Source of the DNA: Psococerastis gibbosa
Taxonomy: Eukaryota; Arthropoda; Insecta; Psocodea; Psocidae
Length of the DNA: 64,000 bases
Reading direction: 5' to 3'
NCBI GenBank assembly: GCA_963971405.1
Contig: OZ020491.1
Span: 12,642,855 to 12,706,854 of the forward strand
The notes beneath the pieces are model-generated. The model saw nothing but the letters and a program-made list of their open reading frames with translations. It was not told the origin of the DNA and did not search any database. This document shows, one piece after another, positions 34,745 to 46,344 of this stretch. Both the position numbers and the translations under genes were made by a program. The stretch's first letter is position 1; every line of letters starts with the position of its first letter.

Positions 34745-36050
34745 GCCCGTTATAGCTGCAACCCTTTCAGATAGGTAGGATCTCCTAAAAAAGCGTTAGT
34801 ATATTGAAAATGAAATGAGCTTATTTTAGTAGAATTCCATTAAGCAAGCTAGAATATTTTTGGATCGCTGCTGGGGAAGGGTTACTCCTCATTTCCGTTT
34901 TCCGGTTACCCACGTTTTCTAACAAATGAATGTTGCCCATTTGTTCTCTCAAATTTCAGAACCGTTAATTGGAAGTCACCTTGTATGTTAACATTTCAAT
35001 GCTTCTTTTTTCATTACAGCAGGATTAACTTCTCCAGTTAATTACATGTCTGCCGTTGGCTTCTTTTCCGACGCGGTATTTAACATTTTAATAATTCTTC
35101 ATCTTTAAGCTTTAAGCTAAAGGCCGGTGAGCCGTTCACTAGGCTAACTTACAGTTTCCGAGTTGTCACACTCACTGTTGCTGCAACTTCAAAATTGTCA
35201 AATAACTGCTGTGCTAAGTAGGCATTTTGACCATTATCGTAATCGTAATATTTTTCAACAAATTTCAATCAAAGTCTACCCGTCAAGCTCAGTACTAAGT
35301 TCTCCTACGGTGACTTGTGTTGCTGAGCAATTTGCAGCGAAATATATAAAAAAATCAGATTAATTTCCTAGTACTTACAGTTAAAAATAGTATAAGAAAT
35401 AATTGTAAACTAAACTATGCGTTATAAATTTATAGAACAATTATTAAATTTATGATCCTAGGACGTCTAATAGGCCTTTTTGCTTGTGGTTTTGCTTCTG
35501 ACAGCCTCCTTGTCAGCCTCTCTTACCAGCGTGACGTGGCCTTGCGAAGCGGCGTGCGAACACGACTTACGATTGTACTCCAAATCCTCCATATAAATCG
35601 ACGACATTTTTTCAGAATTACGTACAAAAATGCTAGCGAACCTCTATGGTACAAAAGAATTCAAAATTCCGATAGCCCATAAATTCAAAATACAGCATAA
35701 TAAAGCTCAAAGGCTGCTAACAGGACCCGTTAAAATTCGAGAAAGGAAAGAATTGAAATTGAAGTCTCCCCTCCAAAAAAATATCATATTCAGCAATAAG
35801 ATTTGAGAGCAGGCATAAAAGAAAAGACGTCATTATTGGTCCCTGAGAGACCGAGCCGAGACCCCCCGAGTGCTGACTACGGTCACATACGGACCCCACA
35901 CAATTACGTTAACGAGAAGTCCCCTTACCAATGCGAATATGTCCCCCAAATTTGATTGGAGTGATGAATGGCTTCACCACGTAGAGATAAGAGCTTATTT
36001 TTGTTTTCCTGTGGGAATTTTGAGGTATAGCCTAGGTGCCTTTTGAACTA
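34745..36050. other. no recognised feature
   Basis: No supported gene or repeat. Confidence 0.4.
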
Positions 36051-36060
36051 TAGACGAATC

Positions 36061-36225
36061 CATGGCCGTGGCCAGGGGGTGGTCCAAGGGGTCCGGATCC
36101 CCCCTACAAATATTTTTTTAAATTTTAAACCTGTATTGTTTGATGAATTCATAAATTAAATAAATGACATAAAAAACAATTTGTACCCCCCCCCTCCCCG
36201 AAATCAAAGCCTGGGCACGGCCTTG
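36061..36225. mobile_element. hAT-type MITE (family B, copy 2)
   Basis: Left end catggccgtggccagg; right end reverse-complemented caaggccgtgcccagg. Exact 8-bp duplication gacgaatc at 36053-36060 and 36226-36233. The interior includes a C-rich run near the right end. Confidence 0.87.
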
Positions 36226-36234
36226 GACGAATCT

Positions 36235-38725
36235 ATGATCTTATTTTAGGGTTTGCTGGGGGGGGGGATAGTGGTAAACATGATTCTTCGCTATGGCATA
36301 CATCGTGGGTTTATCGTCGGGTCCAGTTTTTTGGATATAAAGGATTAATCTGGATCCCTGATTATTAAAAGAGATTGCGGGGTGGGAATGAATTATGATG
36401 ATTATTTAAGTTAGAAAATTGGACATACTGCTCGTGATTTCTGCGGTACTGTAGTTGATGTTCTCTACTGCGCGCGCACACACCACTACGGCACATACAA
36501 CGGATTTGGGCGCGAAATTCAAATGATAATAGAATAGAATAGAAAAACCGTGTATTTCTCAACAAAAATGAACATAAGAACGTGAAATAACAACCGGTGC
36601 CCCCTCAAGCCGAAGATAATAATAATAATATAATAATAATTTAATTGTGCATATAATAATTGTCCACGGGGCATTTCTTTAGCAACGTGCAGCATGAACA
36701 TACTGTAGAATAAATAATTAGATTACTCGTGACTTCGTGGTATTTCATTTTAATAAACAAAAAATAACAAAAACTTTTGTTTACACTGTAGAACCAATGC
36801 ATTGTTAAGATAGTTTTGTTTTCATCTATGACAATTGAAAATACTATGAATTCTCGTAACTTCTAAATAAATTTCTTTACGAAAAATGTATTAAGTTTCT
36901 AAAGTGTGCACTGATTTTTAATGCTTAATCTCTTTGATACATACACGATACACAGTCTTATATTGTTGTTACGCAACGAATGTAAATTTCACACAGTGTT
37001 TTCATTTAATTTTCGATTCTACCATATTATTTAGTTCATTAGTGGCGCATTCATTTTTTTTTCATTGAACAATAGCGCCGTATTTCGTGTTTATCTGGCA
37101 AGGGGCGCGCTGTGTACTACGTGAGGGGTATAAAAGGCCCATTAATTACTATAAGGGTTAAAACTCTGCCTTTTTATCGGCCCATACACGTTGTACTACC
37201 CCATTATCCTCGGGCATTGACAATATGGAGAAATTTCTATTTTTACGGCAAAAGCATAGGTGGAGGGACACTGAATTAGATGTTACTCCGTGGAAAAAAT
37301 ATCTTTTGCATTAAAATGTTCCCCAATACAAGTAACCCTTGTTTTACTAGCAAATGAAGGGACAACTTCGATAACTGGAGAGTTTTTAATGCTTTTGCAG
37401 TGAGGTAGCTCTACTATGGGGTGCCGCTATCACTGGCCGTATATATGACTGGACGCTCATTAAGGGGGCAGAGGGGCTAGGGGTCGAATATACCCTCGAG
37501 GGGGGAGGGGGGTTCCCTTTGATATCGTAGACGCATCCTCGATGGACGGACTTTATTGGCATTTTCTCGGTACGCCTGTTCCGTATCGAATATATTGGAG
37601 ATTTCAGCCTGTGATACACGCTATGGACACTTTCATTTATTTTTTCAATTTTCCGGTTTTATGATTCAGGTTATTAGCTCCAGTTTTACTCAAAATATTG
37701 AGTTAAAAAAATGTGTTCGTACTTTTTTAAGTCAGAACAATAGTTTCGGTGTAACATAGATAATTGGGCGGTTTTTCTACGATGAAGGATCGAGGGGACC
37801 AGATACAAGATAGCAAAGCTGAAATTTGGGAAGAATTCATTAATTTTTCCACGTATCTTGGTTTTTAACTTGTCTATTCTTAGCGTTACCGAAGCGTATT
37901 GCACTTGTATTTTGCTTTGAATTGTGATCAGCTATGCAGCCTTAATGGCTGCTGCTGTATTGTGTAGCATATGTCTAAATTTTAACAATTTTTTCCATAA
38001 ATACACTATTATTATTATTCCTATTGTACGGTACACATTATCTTTATGGACCAGAAAATAATAGCCGTATGTAAACATAGGGCGAAACTGCCAGTTCACG
38101 TTAACACTGTTTTTACATGTTCTTTTAAGTAAACTAAAATAACTTCAAATGACGTTTGTGGCAGAAAGATGGGCTTGCATTGTAAACTTTATTCTTTTGA
38201 AGCTTATATAGCATAGTAATTTACATTGTCCCATGTCTACACTACAATGTTATCCAGGAATTCATGCAAAACTTGCTCTATATGTATTCTTATCTTATCC
38301 ATTTTAAATCCCTAGTGCGCACGCCCCCTCCCCCGCCAACTGTAACCTTTTCTGCTATCTTGCATTGTGTGGGTTGCACGTTTTATTCTTACCCAAGTCT
38401 GACGTTTTATGATGTCTGGTCGGATTAATTGTCCTAGTCAAGGCCTTTGTTGACACGGTTACTGATACTGTTATTTTTTAGTGCCACTGCACTTCTAAGT
38501 TATTATATTCGTTTGGTTAGGTATTCTTATCAGGAATTGTTTAATTTTTTTTTATTTCCAGCACACAGCTAAACATATTTCGCTTAAAACTTAGGTCAAA
38601 TTTCTTAATTACTATGCAGGAGCACTGCGCTGTGACACACTATCACGCCACCATAAGCTCAGCAGCATGTTGAATAATATAATTTATTATTATTATTTAT
38701 TTATTATAATTATATAATTAAATGA
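36235..38725. other. no recognised feature; microsatellites
   Basis: ATA-type repeats at 36618-36640 and G-rich tracts at 36248-36260 and 37500-37512. Nothing else is supported. Confidence 0.4.
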
Positions 38726-38800
38726 TAAGCTTGTCTCAGCCGGTGTATGTTGACATTGAGGACCTGTACCAGTTTCCCTATGGCTAATATTCATGCGAAA
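38726..38800 (+). repeat. dispersed repeat D, partial copy
   Basis: Contains gcttgtctcagccggtgtat, then a segment with gaggacctgtaccagttt, matching repeat D at 25.6 and 56.5 kb. Confidence 0.6.
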
Positions 38801-38827
38801 ACATTAAAATACCAATAATATTCTTTC

Positions 38828-39075
38828 CAGCCGGCCGCCATACCAAGTTGAATCCAGCGGGCCAGAGCAGGTTCAAAGATGCAGATAACTTGGTCGTGTG
38901 CACAGTGGCGGTAGGGAAACATGGTAGGACTTGTCCTGGTCACCTCCGAACTAATCGTGTGACTTCACTGTGTTTCCCAAGTGGTTCGGAATCCACTATA
39001 ATCAGGAGGTCCACTGTCCTATGGGCTGGCGTAGGACAGTCAAGTCGGGGTCGCTCTATGGGCCCAAATATGAGG
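38828..39075 (+). repeat. SINE with 5S-like head, second copy
   Basis: It shares with 20289-20654 the head gccataccaagttgaatcc, aacttggtcgtgtgcacag, and the body tcctggtcacctccga, gtggttcggaatccactata and atcaggaggtccac. It lacks the (AAC)n tail and an ~18-bp internal segment. The head agrees even better with 5S rRNA (gccataccacgttgaatac). Confidence 0.68.
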
Positions 39076-39155
39076 CCTAAGTCGTTATTAACCCGTCGAA
39101 CACTACTTCCTGCCGGCCCCTAATGAAGTAGCTTATAAATGGTAATGTAGCTACT

Positions 39156-39326
39156 TAAGGCCGTGCCCAGGTTTTGATTTCGGGGGGGGGGGGGGTCCAA
39201 TTTTTTTTTTACGTCATTTGTTAATGAATTAATGGATAAATTCTTCAAACCATACAGGTTTACATACACAAATTTATTTCAGAGGGGGGGGGGGTCCGGA
39301 CCCCATGGACCCTGGGCACGGCCGTG
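39156..39326. mobile_element. hAT-type MITE (family B, copy 3)
   Basis: Left end taaggccgtgcccagg; right end reverse-complemented cacggccgtgcccagg. Exact 8-bp duplication tagctact at 39148-39155 and 39327-39334. Two internal G runs lie near 39181-39193 and 39284-39294. Confidence 0.85.
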
Positions 39327-39334
39327 TAGCTACT

Positions 39335-39865
39335 TACCCTAGGCGCCATTTATGCCGAACATAATGCGGGAGTTAAATGATTCGAGCTGGCTCATAAGCT
39401 ACTCGTATATTTGTAAATATATAGTATTAATATATTGTTATATATATATATATTAGATAAGGTACTTGACAAATGTAACAATAAAATATAAATATAAAAT
39501 ACAATATGAAAAAATTGTAAGTATTTAAAAAATCAATAAATAAATGCTGTTGTTTTGCTGTGGATTACAATAGCCAAAACGCCGGCAGGCATGGGTTACA
39601 TGAAAATGACTTACGGGTACTACTAAAATACTATTACTAGTAATTCTAATACTCGCGGGTACTCCGCGGCAACACAAGTGACGTCACATACTACAGTCAT
39701 GTGAACCCCTTTTAACCATCAATCATAAATTGATGGGGGAAAATACTTTCTCTCGCTCCTAATACTCTTACTTGTACCTCGTACTAAATAACGTTTGTTT
39801 TAGGAAACATTTTTTTAATGGTGTATAAAAGATAATTAAAATCGGTTTTAAACTGTTGTAAAGTA
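39335..39865. other. no recognised feature; AT microsatellite
   Basis: A (TA)n stretch at 39440-39453; otherwise nothing. Confidence 0.4.
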
Positions 39866-39873
39866 GCCTATTG

Positions 39874-40047
39874 CGTGGCCGTTCATGGGTGTTCAAACCA
39901 CCCCCCCCCCCCCCCCCCCCCCGAAATGAAATGGCTTCATACTAGATAGAATCGGATTTTGAGAGGAAAAATAAAAACCACTATGTAATACCCAATGAAA
40001 TTTCTAAATCCCCCCCCCCCCCCGAAAAAATCCTGGCTACGGCCTTG
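39874..40047. mobile_element. hAT-type MITE (family B, copy 4)
   Basis: The right end, tggctacggccttg, is intact; the left end, cgtggccgttcatggg, is diverged. The flanks gcctattg (39866-39873) and acctattg (40048-40055) are an 8-bp duplication with one mismatch. The interior has a 22-nt C run (39901-39922) and a second C run at 40011-40023. Its centre is nearly identical to copy 5. Confidence 0.8.
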
Positions 40048-40147
40048 ACCTATTGTACAGGTATAAAGCTGCGATATAAATTAATACAAAAGGTTCCCTA
40101 GCAATAAAATCAATTATTATCAATGAGGCTTCCACTGCCGGAGTCCG

Positions 40148-40390
40148 GAGTTACGTGATTAAGCAGTAGAAACCGGGATGATGGGCCAGGGTTGTCCTGA
40201 ATGCGTACTTCCAAACGTTTCGCCAACTTCTGCAGTCGACATCTTCAGTTGAACTGCATAGACTTCTAAGATTGTATCTCGGAGGCTCAGCACCAATGAA
40301 ACAGATGTTGACGCAGATGTTGACGAAACGTTTGGAAGTATGCTTTCAGAATGACCTATCAATCTATCATCCCGGATTCTACTGCTTCAA
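40148..40390. repeat. inverted-dimer repeat H, copy 1 (Penelope-like terminal sequence?)
   Basis: aagcagtagaaaccgggatg at the left is mirrored by catcccgg and ttctactgctt at the right. Inside, ccaaacgtttcgcc is mirrored by tgacgaaacgtttgg. The minus strand carries ctgaagat, a stem with gtcgac paired to gttggc, then gaaacg (40217-40248), resembling a hammerhead core. A related inverted dimer lies at 63.6 kb. Such motifs occur in the terminal repeats of Penelope-like elements; that origin is inferred. Confidence 0.55.
40217..40248 (-). ncRNA. hammerhead-like core in repeat H copy 1 (candidate)
   Basis: Same organisation as at 63.7 kb: CTGAAGA, U, GTCGAC, loop, GTTGGC, GAAACG. The stem is kept through G-U pairing although the loop differs. 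Confidence 0.33.
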
Positions 40391-40737
40391 CACATCAATA
40401 AAATACAGTTTTGTTACATTAAGCCAGATTCCTCAGATTGTCAATAGTTTGTAACAGACCGTGTTTACCATGACGTTCACGATTGAAATTCAATACACAT
40501 ACTGAAAAAACAAAGTTATCTAACCTATACTATTCCCAACTTACCCACGGGTCTCCTGTTGCTAAGCCTTTGCTAGTTTATCTTTGTGTTTCTTAGTTAT
40601 TCAGTATGATCACTGCTCTCGGTATTGCTGCGATGGCATGCAGCAGCACACATCCTCTAGCAAGGTGTTTCGTCAGTTTTAATCAAAATATGGCTTCGGT
40701 AAGTTTTTTTAATTTTGAAGCCTGCTATTATAGGCTT

Positions 40738-40893
40738 CAAGGCCGTAGCCAAGAGGGGGTTCGAACCCCCCGAAATGAAATGGCTTCATAGGCCTACTAG
40801 ATAGAATCGGATTTTGAGAGGAAAAATAAAAACCACTGCCCAATGAAATTTAACCCCCCCCCCCCCCCCGAAAAAAATCCTGGCTACGCCTTG
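40738..40893. mobile_element. hAT-type MITE (family B, copy 5)
   Basis: Left end caaggccgtagcc; right end tggctacgccttg (one base lost). Flanks ataggctt (40730-40737) and acaggctt (40894-40901) differ at one of eight positions. The interior shares atggcttcata and gatagaatcggattttgag with copy 4. Confidence 0.83.
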
Positions 40894-40901
40894 ACAGGCT
40901 T

Positions 40902-41090
40902 TCGGCATCACTTGCTTTTAACTTCTACTTTTTTCGCGCCTTTATCCCCTACGCGGGGGGTTGAGGTACGACATTGGTGCCTCCACAGCCATCTATCCAG
41001 GTTTGTGAGTGTGAGTTGGTCCATAATTGCCTGGATTTTCCATCTTTGGGCTTCCACTTCTCCTGATTCCTGGGACCACAGGCTTTAGGC
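40902..41090. other. short unassigned segment
   Basis: No supported feature. Confidence 0.3.
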
Positions 41091-41097
41091 GGGGTTT

Positions 41098-41228
41098 CCA
41101 TATACGTCAATTGTCAATGAGAAATATGGTTTTGATGTGGTGGCAGAATTTTTAGTATGTCTTTAATGTCTGCTAAACCTTCAATTTCATATTTCTCATT
41201 GACCATTGACGTATGTGGAAACCCCGCC
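41098..41228. mobile_element. PIF-type hairpin MITE, 131 bp
   Basis: Inverted repeats of about 42 bp start ggcggggtttccatatacgt and, on the other strand, ggcggggtttccacatacgt. TTA flanks both ends (41095-41097, 41229-41231). The interior gatgtggtggcaga and tctttaatgtctgct resembles the loop region of the 61.33-kb element. Confidence 0.82.
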
Positions 41229-41231
41229 TTA

Positions 41232-42240
41232 AGCATCACAGTAGTACTAATCTAATAATATTGTATGACACGAGGACATGAATGTTGACATTCTTAAATT
41301 CTAAAAATTTACAACTTGAATGTAAAAAAAAAACTCTAAGGGTGACCATCGTTGACAAAGCTACTGAAAAGGAATTGGAAGCCTTCAACTATTGGAGTAG
41401 GAAAAAACATAGCGGCTTCTATTGGGTTCTACTTTCGATAGTGGTAGCCGGGTCAAACGCTGTAAAAGGTTTCGAAATGTGTAATGAAAATTATTAATTC
41501 TATTTCGTTATGCTGTAGGGCTGTTATTAAATATTTGATTTGCCATTGGCCAAATATTATTGCTCCTTTCCATATGATTCATCTAAAATTCGTAACCTTC
41601 CTATGTGTATCAAAGCCATTAGGCACATTATGCTTTTTCATTAGTTCAGAACTAAGCTTAATAGTAATTACTAACAAATGATTTATACGTCTTTGCAGCA
41701 TAGTGCCGCGCTTTACGATCGTCATCAAAGTGGAACGTTGACACCAATATATTTCACCAGTTTCGAGTCAAGTGCGTCTAAACTGACGAGTTGGCCCTTA
41801 AAAACGTTATTAACAGGCCGGTTTTAATTTACGAAAGGGCTTAATATATCTGTCACAGCCTATTGTCATTTATTTACATTAAATTTTATTCAGGGAGAGG
41901 ATAATAAAAGGGGTTTTGAGGGCTGACGCATTTGGGAAAGAGGCTGCGGAATTGGGGAGGGGCTGACGGGGGGGGGGGGGGGGGGTGCGGGGTTCCCAAA
42001 ACCAGGCCGGCAGTGTGGAGCCTTGGCTTTTTGAATATTTCGCTGGTTTTGTATTCTCGTTGTGGCTCATTTTGGGAATGTTTCGAATTTTATGATGCTG
42101 CTAATTTGAGGTCATTTGTCTCTCAACGCAATCTACGCAATTTTTCGCTTTTCCCTTTTGACCATAAGTTGTGTATGAAAGTTCTTTTTTGTTTTTGAAT
42201 TCGATGCTTGGTGCATTGTTAACGCTGATTAGTTTAAATG
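41232..42240. other. no recognised feature; 18-nt G run
   Basis: An uninterrupted run of 18 G at 41968-41985 is the only notable point. Confidence 0.4.
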
Positions 42241-42248
42241 GCTCCAGC

Positions 42249-42530
42249 CAGGCGCGGATCTAGAATGAGACCAAGGAGGGGGCTAAAATCAAATTTACGA
42301 ATTTTTTTTGAAAAATAGGGCTGAAATAGCCTATTGGGGTTTTACCCATTTTTAGAGCAATAAGGGTTCTATATTATAGGTCATTAATACAATCGAGGAC
42401 AAGGGGGGCCCGGGGGTCTCCCCCGGGAGACAATTTGTGATAAATAGGACTGAAATAGTGGGGTTAATGCATTTTGAGGACCAAATGGGGGGCTATAGCC
42501 CCCCCCCCCCCCCCCGTAGATCCGCGCCTG
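42249..42530. mobile_element. hAT-type MITE, second family, 282 bp
   Basis: Terminal inverted repeats caggcgcggatcta at the left and tagatccgcgcctg at the right. Exact 8-bp duplication gctccagc at 42241-42248 and 42531-42538. The interior has a repeated ctgaaatag...ttttaccc-like block and a C run (42499-42515). Non-coding. Confidence 0.88.
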
Positions 42531-42636
42531 GCTCCAGCAATATTAGTGGTTTGATAAGACACCACCAATACCTTTCTGAGAGCCAAAAGTCAGAACTACG
42601 GAATGAAGTGTCCAAGCCGCTGTAGGGCTGTATAGA

Positions 42637-42720
42637 CGAAATTTGTAATTTTTTTGAAGGACTATTTATGGACCCAGGCCTACTTATTGTGGCCCATCGA
42701 CTGTCCTCTGTATATAGACG
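42637..42720 (-). repeat. dispersed repeat D, partial copy
   Basis: Reverse complement contains gggcctgggtccata-like and aaatagtccttcaaaaaaa, the 3' end of repeat D. Confidence 0.6.
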
Positions 42721-42929
42721 AAAGTGTGGAAAGAACTAACAACCAAACCCTATACTAATCTGAGTGGTAGTAACCTTTGCTTGTCGTTAAGAAACTCACC
42801 TCGTTTATATGTTATTATTATCTTCCGTTCCTCTACATAGACAAGCTACTCAATAGCCGCCCTACACCTTGGACAATGCCTATCTAACGAGCAATTCTTT
42901 AGCTAGCTCTGACTGTTATATTGTAGTAT

Positions 42930-43060
42930 TATATAGAGAATATAACATTGACTTTTTAAATTAACTTTGGTTGAAGAGGCAACCGCCACGTAATAACTGA
43001 AATTAGAGATAAAAACTGGACTTGGCGGGATTCGATCCCACGAACGTGGTTTAAAGGTAT
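42930..43060 (-). repeat. repeat with tRNA-like 3' end (T arm and acceptor)
   Basis: The minus strand reads gggatcgaatcccgccaagt then cca, like the T arm and acceptor end of a tRNA. An adjacent stretch (ttggttgaagaggcaaccgcc on plus) is shared with 48545-48620 but in the opposite relative orientation to the tRNA-like end. A rearranged tRNA-derived SINE is a likely explanation. Confidence 0.4.
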
Positions 43061-43069
43061 CTAAATTGA

Positions 43070-43985
43070 TTGTGTTATTGTGAATATATTTACATTTTAT
43101 TTTTGGGGATGAATAGCACTTTCCATTCTAAAATCATCTTGTTTATATACCAGGTTAAGATTAAAAATAATAATAATAATGGCAATAGATGGCCCGCTGG
43201 ATCAAGATGTGTTTTTATCTAACCAATGTGGAACACGCCCTCTTAAATCAAACCCATACTCATCGCCTTATAAAGCACAACAAAGCACACTCACTTTCGA
43301 AGTGGGTGGGAAGGGGTGGTGCGTACGCAACCCCTATTCTCCTGCTGACAGTGCTCAGTGCTGACAGTTTGGCCGCCACCCTCCTGCAGGAGGAACGCTC
43401 GCGCTCTGCCGCACTACCGCGTCCTTTTATACTTTTATATCTATCGCTGCCCGGTGTTTGTGATTTTGCGTAGTATTAGACTTTTTACTCTATAACTTTG
43501 TGTTGGTTTTTTAATAGTTTCACAGTATTTTAGGACATTTTAATGCGTTTTTATTGTGTCATATGGTACCTTAGCGCAATTGTAACGTGCAAATTGAAAG
43601 GTACTGCTGGAATTCGCTTGCCGATGAATGGAGACCCTGGAATTTTATACATATTGTCATTATTTTGAATTATTTATCTAACACCCTGAAGGTTTCTAAT
43701 TTTAAAGTATAGGAGGCTAACTTGTTTTTCTTATCAAAGTTTTGTCGGAGATGCTACAGCATTTAACTCATTCTTTGGCCATATATATATATATGTATAC
43801 TTAGCCTATTTGGCATTTGATAACATTTCTAACATAAGATTGATAGCTTCATGCCCTTGTTATGAAAAAATGCCGTGGTATGACAGCCCAATAAAGGTTT
43901 AGGCACAGGCAGAGGTACTTTCTCATGACCACTGCTCTATTTGGGCTGTTGTGGTGAGCAACGTGCCCTTATTATTCCCTTATTA
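43070..43985. other. no recognised feature
   Basis: Nothing assignable. Confidence 0.4.
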
Positions 43986-43991
43986 TTATTA

Positions 43992-44281
43992 TTACTTTAC
44001 TTTTTACATTAATTATTTTACTTTACTATAATTACTCTTTACGTTAACTTACAATTTTAAATGGTATGAATTAAACTGATTTGAAATTAAAACTAAGTTT
44101 TTTTTGCTAACACAGACGTGAAATAGAAAACATGTTGCATCATCTACAGCGTTTACTGTGCGAGCCCCCGACAAGTTGATTAACTTGGGGGCCCACAGGT
44201 TATTTGTATTATAAGGGTATAATTGTTAATTTATAAATATATTCCTTCGGCGCAGGGGAGTACCGGCCGAAGAAGAAGAAG
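43992..44281 (+). repeat. repeat F, copy 2, with (GAA)n tail
   Basis: Near-identical partner of 15975-16266 in the same orientation, 28,017 bp downstream. The flanks differ, so this is a dispersed element rather than a long segmental duplication. Confidence 0.85.
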
Positions 44282-44284
44282 ATT

Positions 44285-45270
44285 GACGACCGCAAATTGT
44301 TGAGTCCATAGTGCACCAATAATCGTCCCGTTAAAGGTTTTTCAGTCCAGTTTCACATGTGAATAGAAGCATTCTTCGGACGCCCTGCGCTAGGAGCCTG
44401 AATCGAAGTGCGCGAGAGCTGGACTTAGTTTAATTATTTCTTGTCTTTCTCCTTATGAATGATTGAGAGGGATGAAATAATGTAACCCCGTTTCTGAGCC
44501 ATAGGGTCCTTTCGAACTGTGGCATCAATCCATAGCAAAGGAACCTTTTATTAGCTGTTTTGCTTATTTCGGGGCGATAATAACCTCCAAGTCATATTAC
44601 AGTATATGCTAATGTAGAATTTGGCAGATTCCGGTATATTTTTCTATTATAAGAACACAGGAAGATATGTTTTGGAGAAATTTAAAGCGTTCGTTTGTAG
44701 TTAAATTTTTTCTATTGTTTTAAGTGGCGTTCATTCAATCAATCAATATTTAACCTACACACTCATGAGATAAACTACGGCCTCTATTGCAATTTGGCAT
44801 GTCTCTCCCACATGCCCCATCTGTGAATGAGGTCTCGGGGCTAGTTCTTACGTAATTGTTAGCTTGCGTATGCAATTTCTCGGCTCAATCTAGAAATTAT
44901 AGCTTAAAGAGTATATATATATGTTATTTAGCTATGGAAGTAATGTGTTTTCTAGTGAGCTTAGATTTGAGCCTAGTATCCATATTATTCTCTTAAGAAT
45001 ATGGACTTTTTATAATGGTTTATTAAAGCCCCATCTAGCAGACTAACCTGAGGCGAAAATCAGCTAATGACCGTACTCTAAGATAATTGACGTTTCCGAT
45101 TGAGAAGTAGACTGGAAGCCTGTCAAGTTAGCGGCGGAGTGGTGATCAAACCACGTGCCCCCCCCCCCCTCCAACCCAACCCTTCCCCGCGCCCACAGTC
45201 CACTTTCCCCATCTGCCCGTATAGTATTGGGCCTATGAATCATCAAGTTTGCCTATGCACTTCTCCCGCC
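44285..45270. other. mostly unassigned; possible LINE tail near 44735
   Basis: cattcaatcaatcaat at 44732-44747, followed on the right by a balanced-composition segment, could be the reversed 3' tail of a LINE ((GATT)n type), but no coding end is visible. Confidence 0.3.
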
Positions 45271-45271
45271 G

Positions 45272-46095
45272 ACCGGAACACCCCTAATGTGTCTCACACG
45301 AAGGTGATGGCTGTTGCATTCAAAGTCCCCCCTTTCCTGGATGGGGATGATAACTACAGCGGGAATGCGATAGATAGCGACACCATTCAGTGATACAGGT
45401 TACAACCTTAATAATATGGGAATACAGCTGTCTTCTTCTTCTACTACTTCGTCTTCTTCGTCACTGCTCCCATAGACCGGAACACCCCTAATGTGTCTCA
45501 CACGAAGCTGATATACAGTATATCTACAACTGAAATGCGATAGTTAGCAGCACCATACAATGGTAAAAGTTACAACCTTAATAATATAGTATGGGAGTAT
45601 TGCCGTCTTCTTCTCTTCTTCTACTTCGTCTTCTTCGTCACTTCCCCCGTAGACTGGAACACCCCCCTAATGTGTCTCACACGAAGGTGATATACTGTAT
45701 ATCTACAACTGAAATGCGATAGATAGCAGCTCCATTCACTGATAAAGGTTACAACCTTAATAATAGTATGGGATTATTTCCGTCTTCTTCTTCTACTTCG
45801 TCTTCTTCGTCACTTCCCCCGTAGACTGGAACACCCCCCTAATGTGTCTCACACGAAGGTGATATATATCTACAACTGAAATGCGATAGATAGCAGCACC
45901 ATTCAATGATCATACAGGTTCCAACCTTAATAATAGTATGGGAATGTTGCCGTCTTCTTCTCTTCTTCGTCTTCTTCTCTTCTTCGTCTTCTTCTCCACT
46001 TCCTCCGTAGACCGGAACACCCCTAATGTGTCTCACACGAAGGGGATATTACTACAACTTAAATGCGAGAGAGCACCATTCAAGGGCTTACAACC
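45272..46095. repeat. minisatellite, five units of about 172-204 bp
   Basis: Units begin accggaacacccctaatgtg (or actggaacaccc) at 45272, 45476, 45653, 45825 and 46011. Each contains ctcacacgaag, atgcgatag, ttacaaccttaataat and, except the last, a variable block of CTT/TCG repeats. The last unit is partial and runs into repeat A. Length differences come largely from the CTT block. Confidence 0.92.
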
Positions 46096-46100
46096 TTAAT

Positions 46101-46340
46101 AAGAACCGGTACGAGTCAACTCGTACATGCTTTCCTATTTTTGAATTATTATAGGTATATACAGAGATAGATAATACAATATAAGTTTCATGGTAAACTA
46201 TTGTCCTAGGGTTAAATTTTGGACTTTCCCTATCCATAATTTTTTATTCAAAACCAAAACTTTGTTTGGGAATGCAACGTTTTCGGTTTTGCTACTCTAT
46301 TTAACACCTAAAACATACCACCCGCAAAATCTAATGCCTT
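46101..46340 (+). repeat. repeat family A, copy 3 (degenerate, 5' part only)
   Basis: Starts aagaaccggtacgagtcaac and retains catgctttcc, gggttaaatttt, gcaacgttttcggttttgct and aacacctaaaacatacc. The remainder is lost. Confidence 0.68.
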
Positions 46341-46344
46341 CAAA

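Noticed and set aside
45272-46095. CRISPR-like array
   Set aside because: Units are ~180 bp, contiguous and vary by CTT slippage; there are no short repeats alternating with unique spacers, and the genome is eukaryotic.
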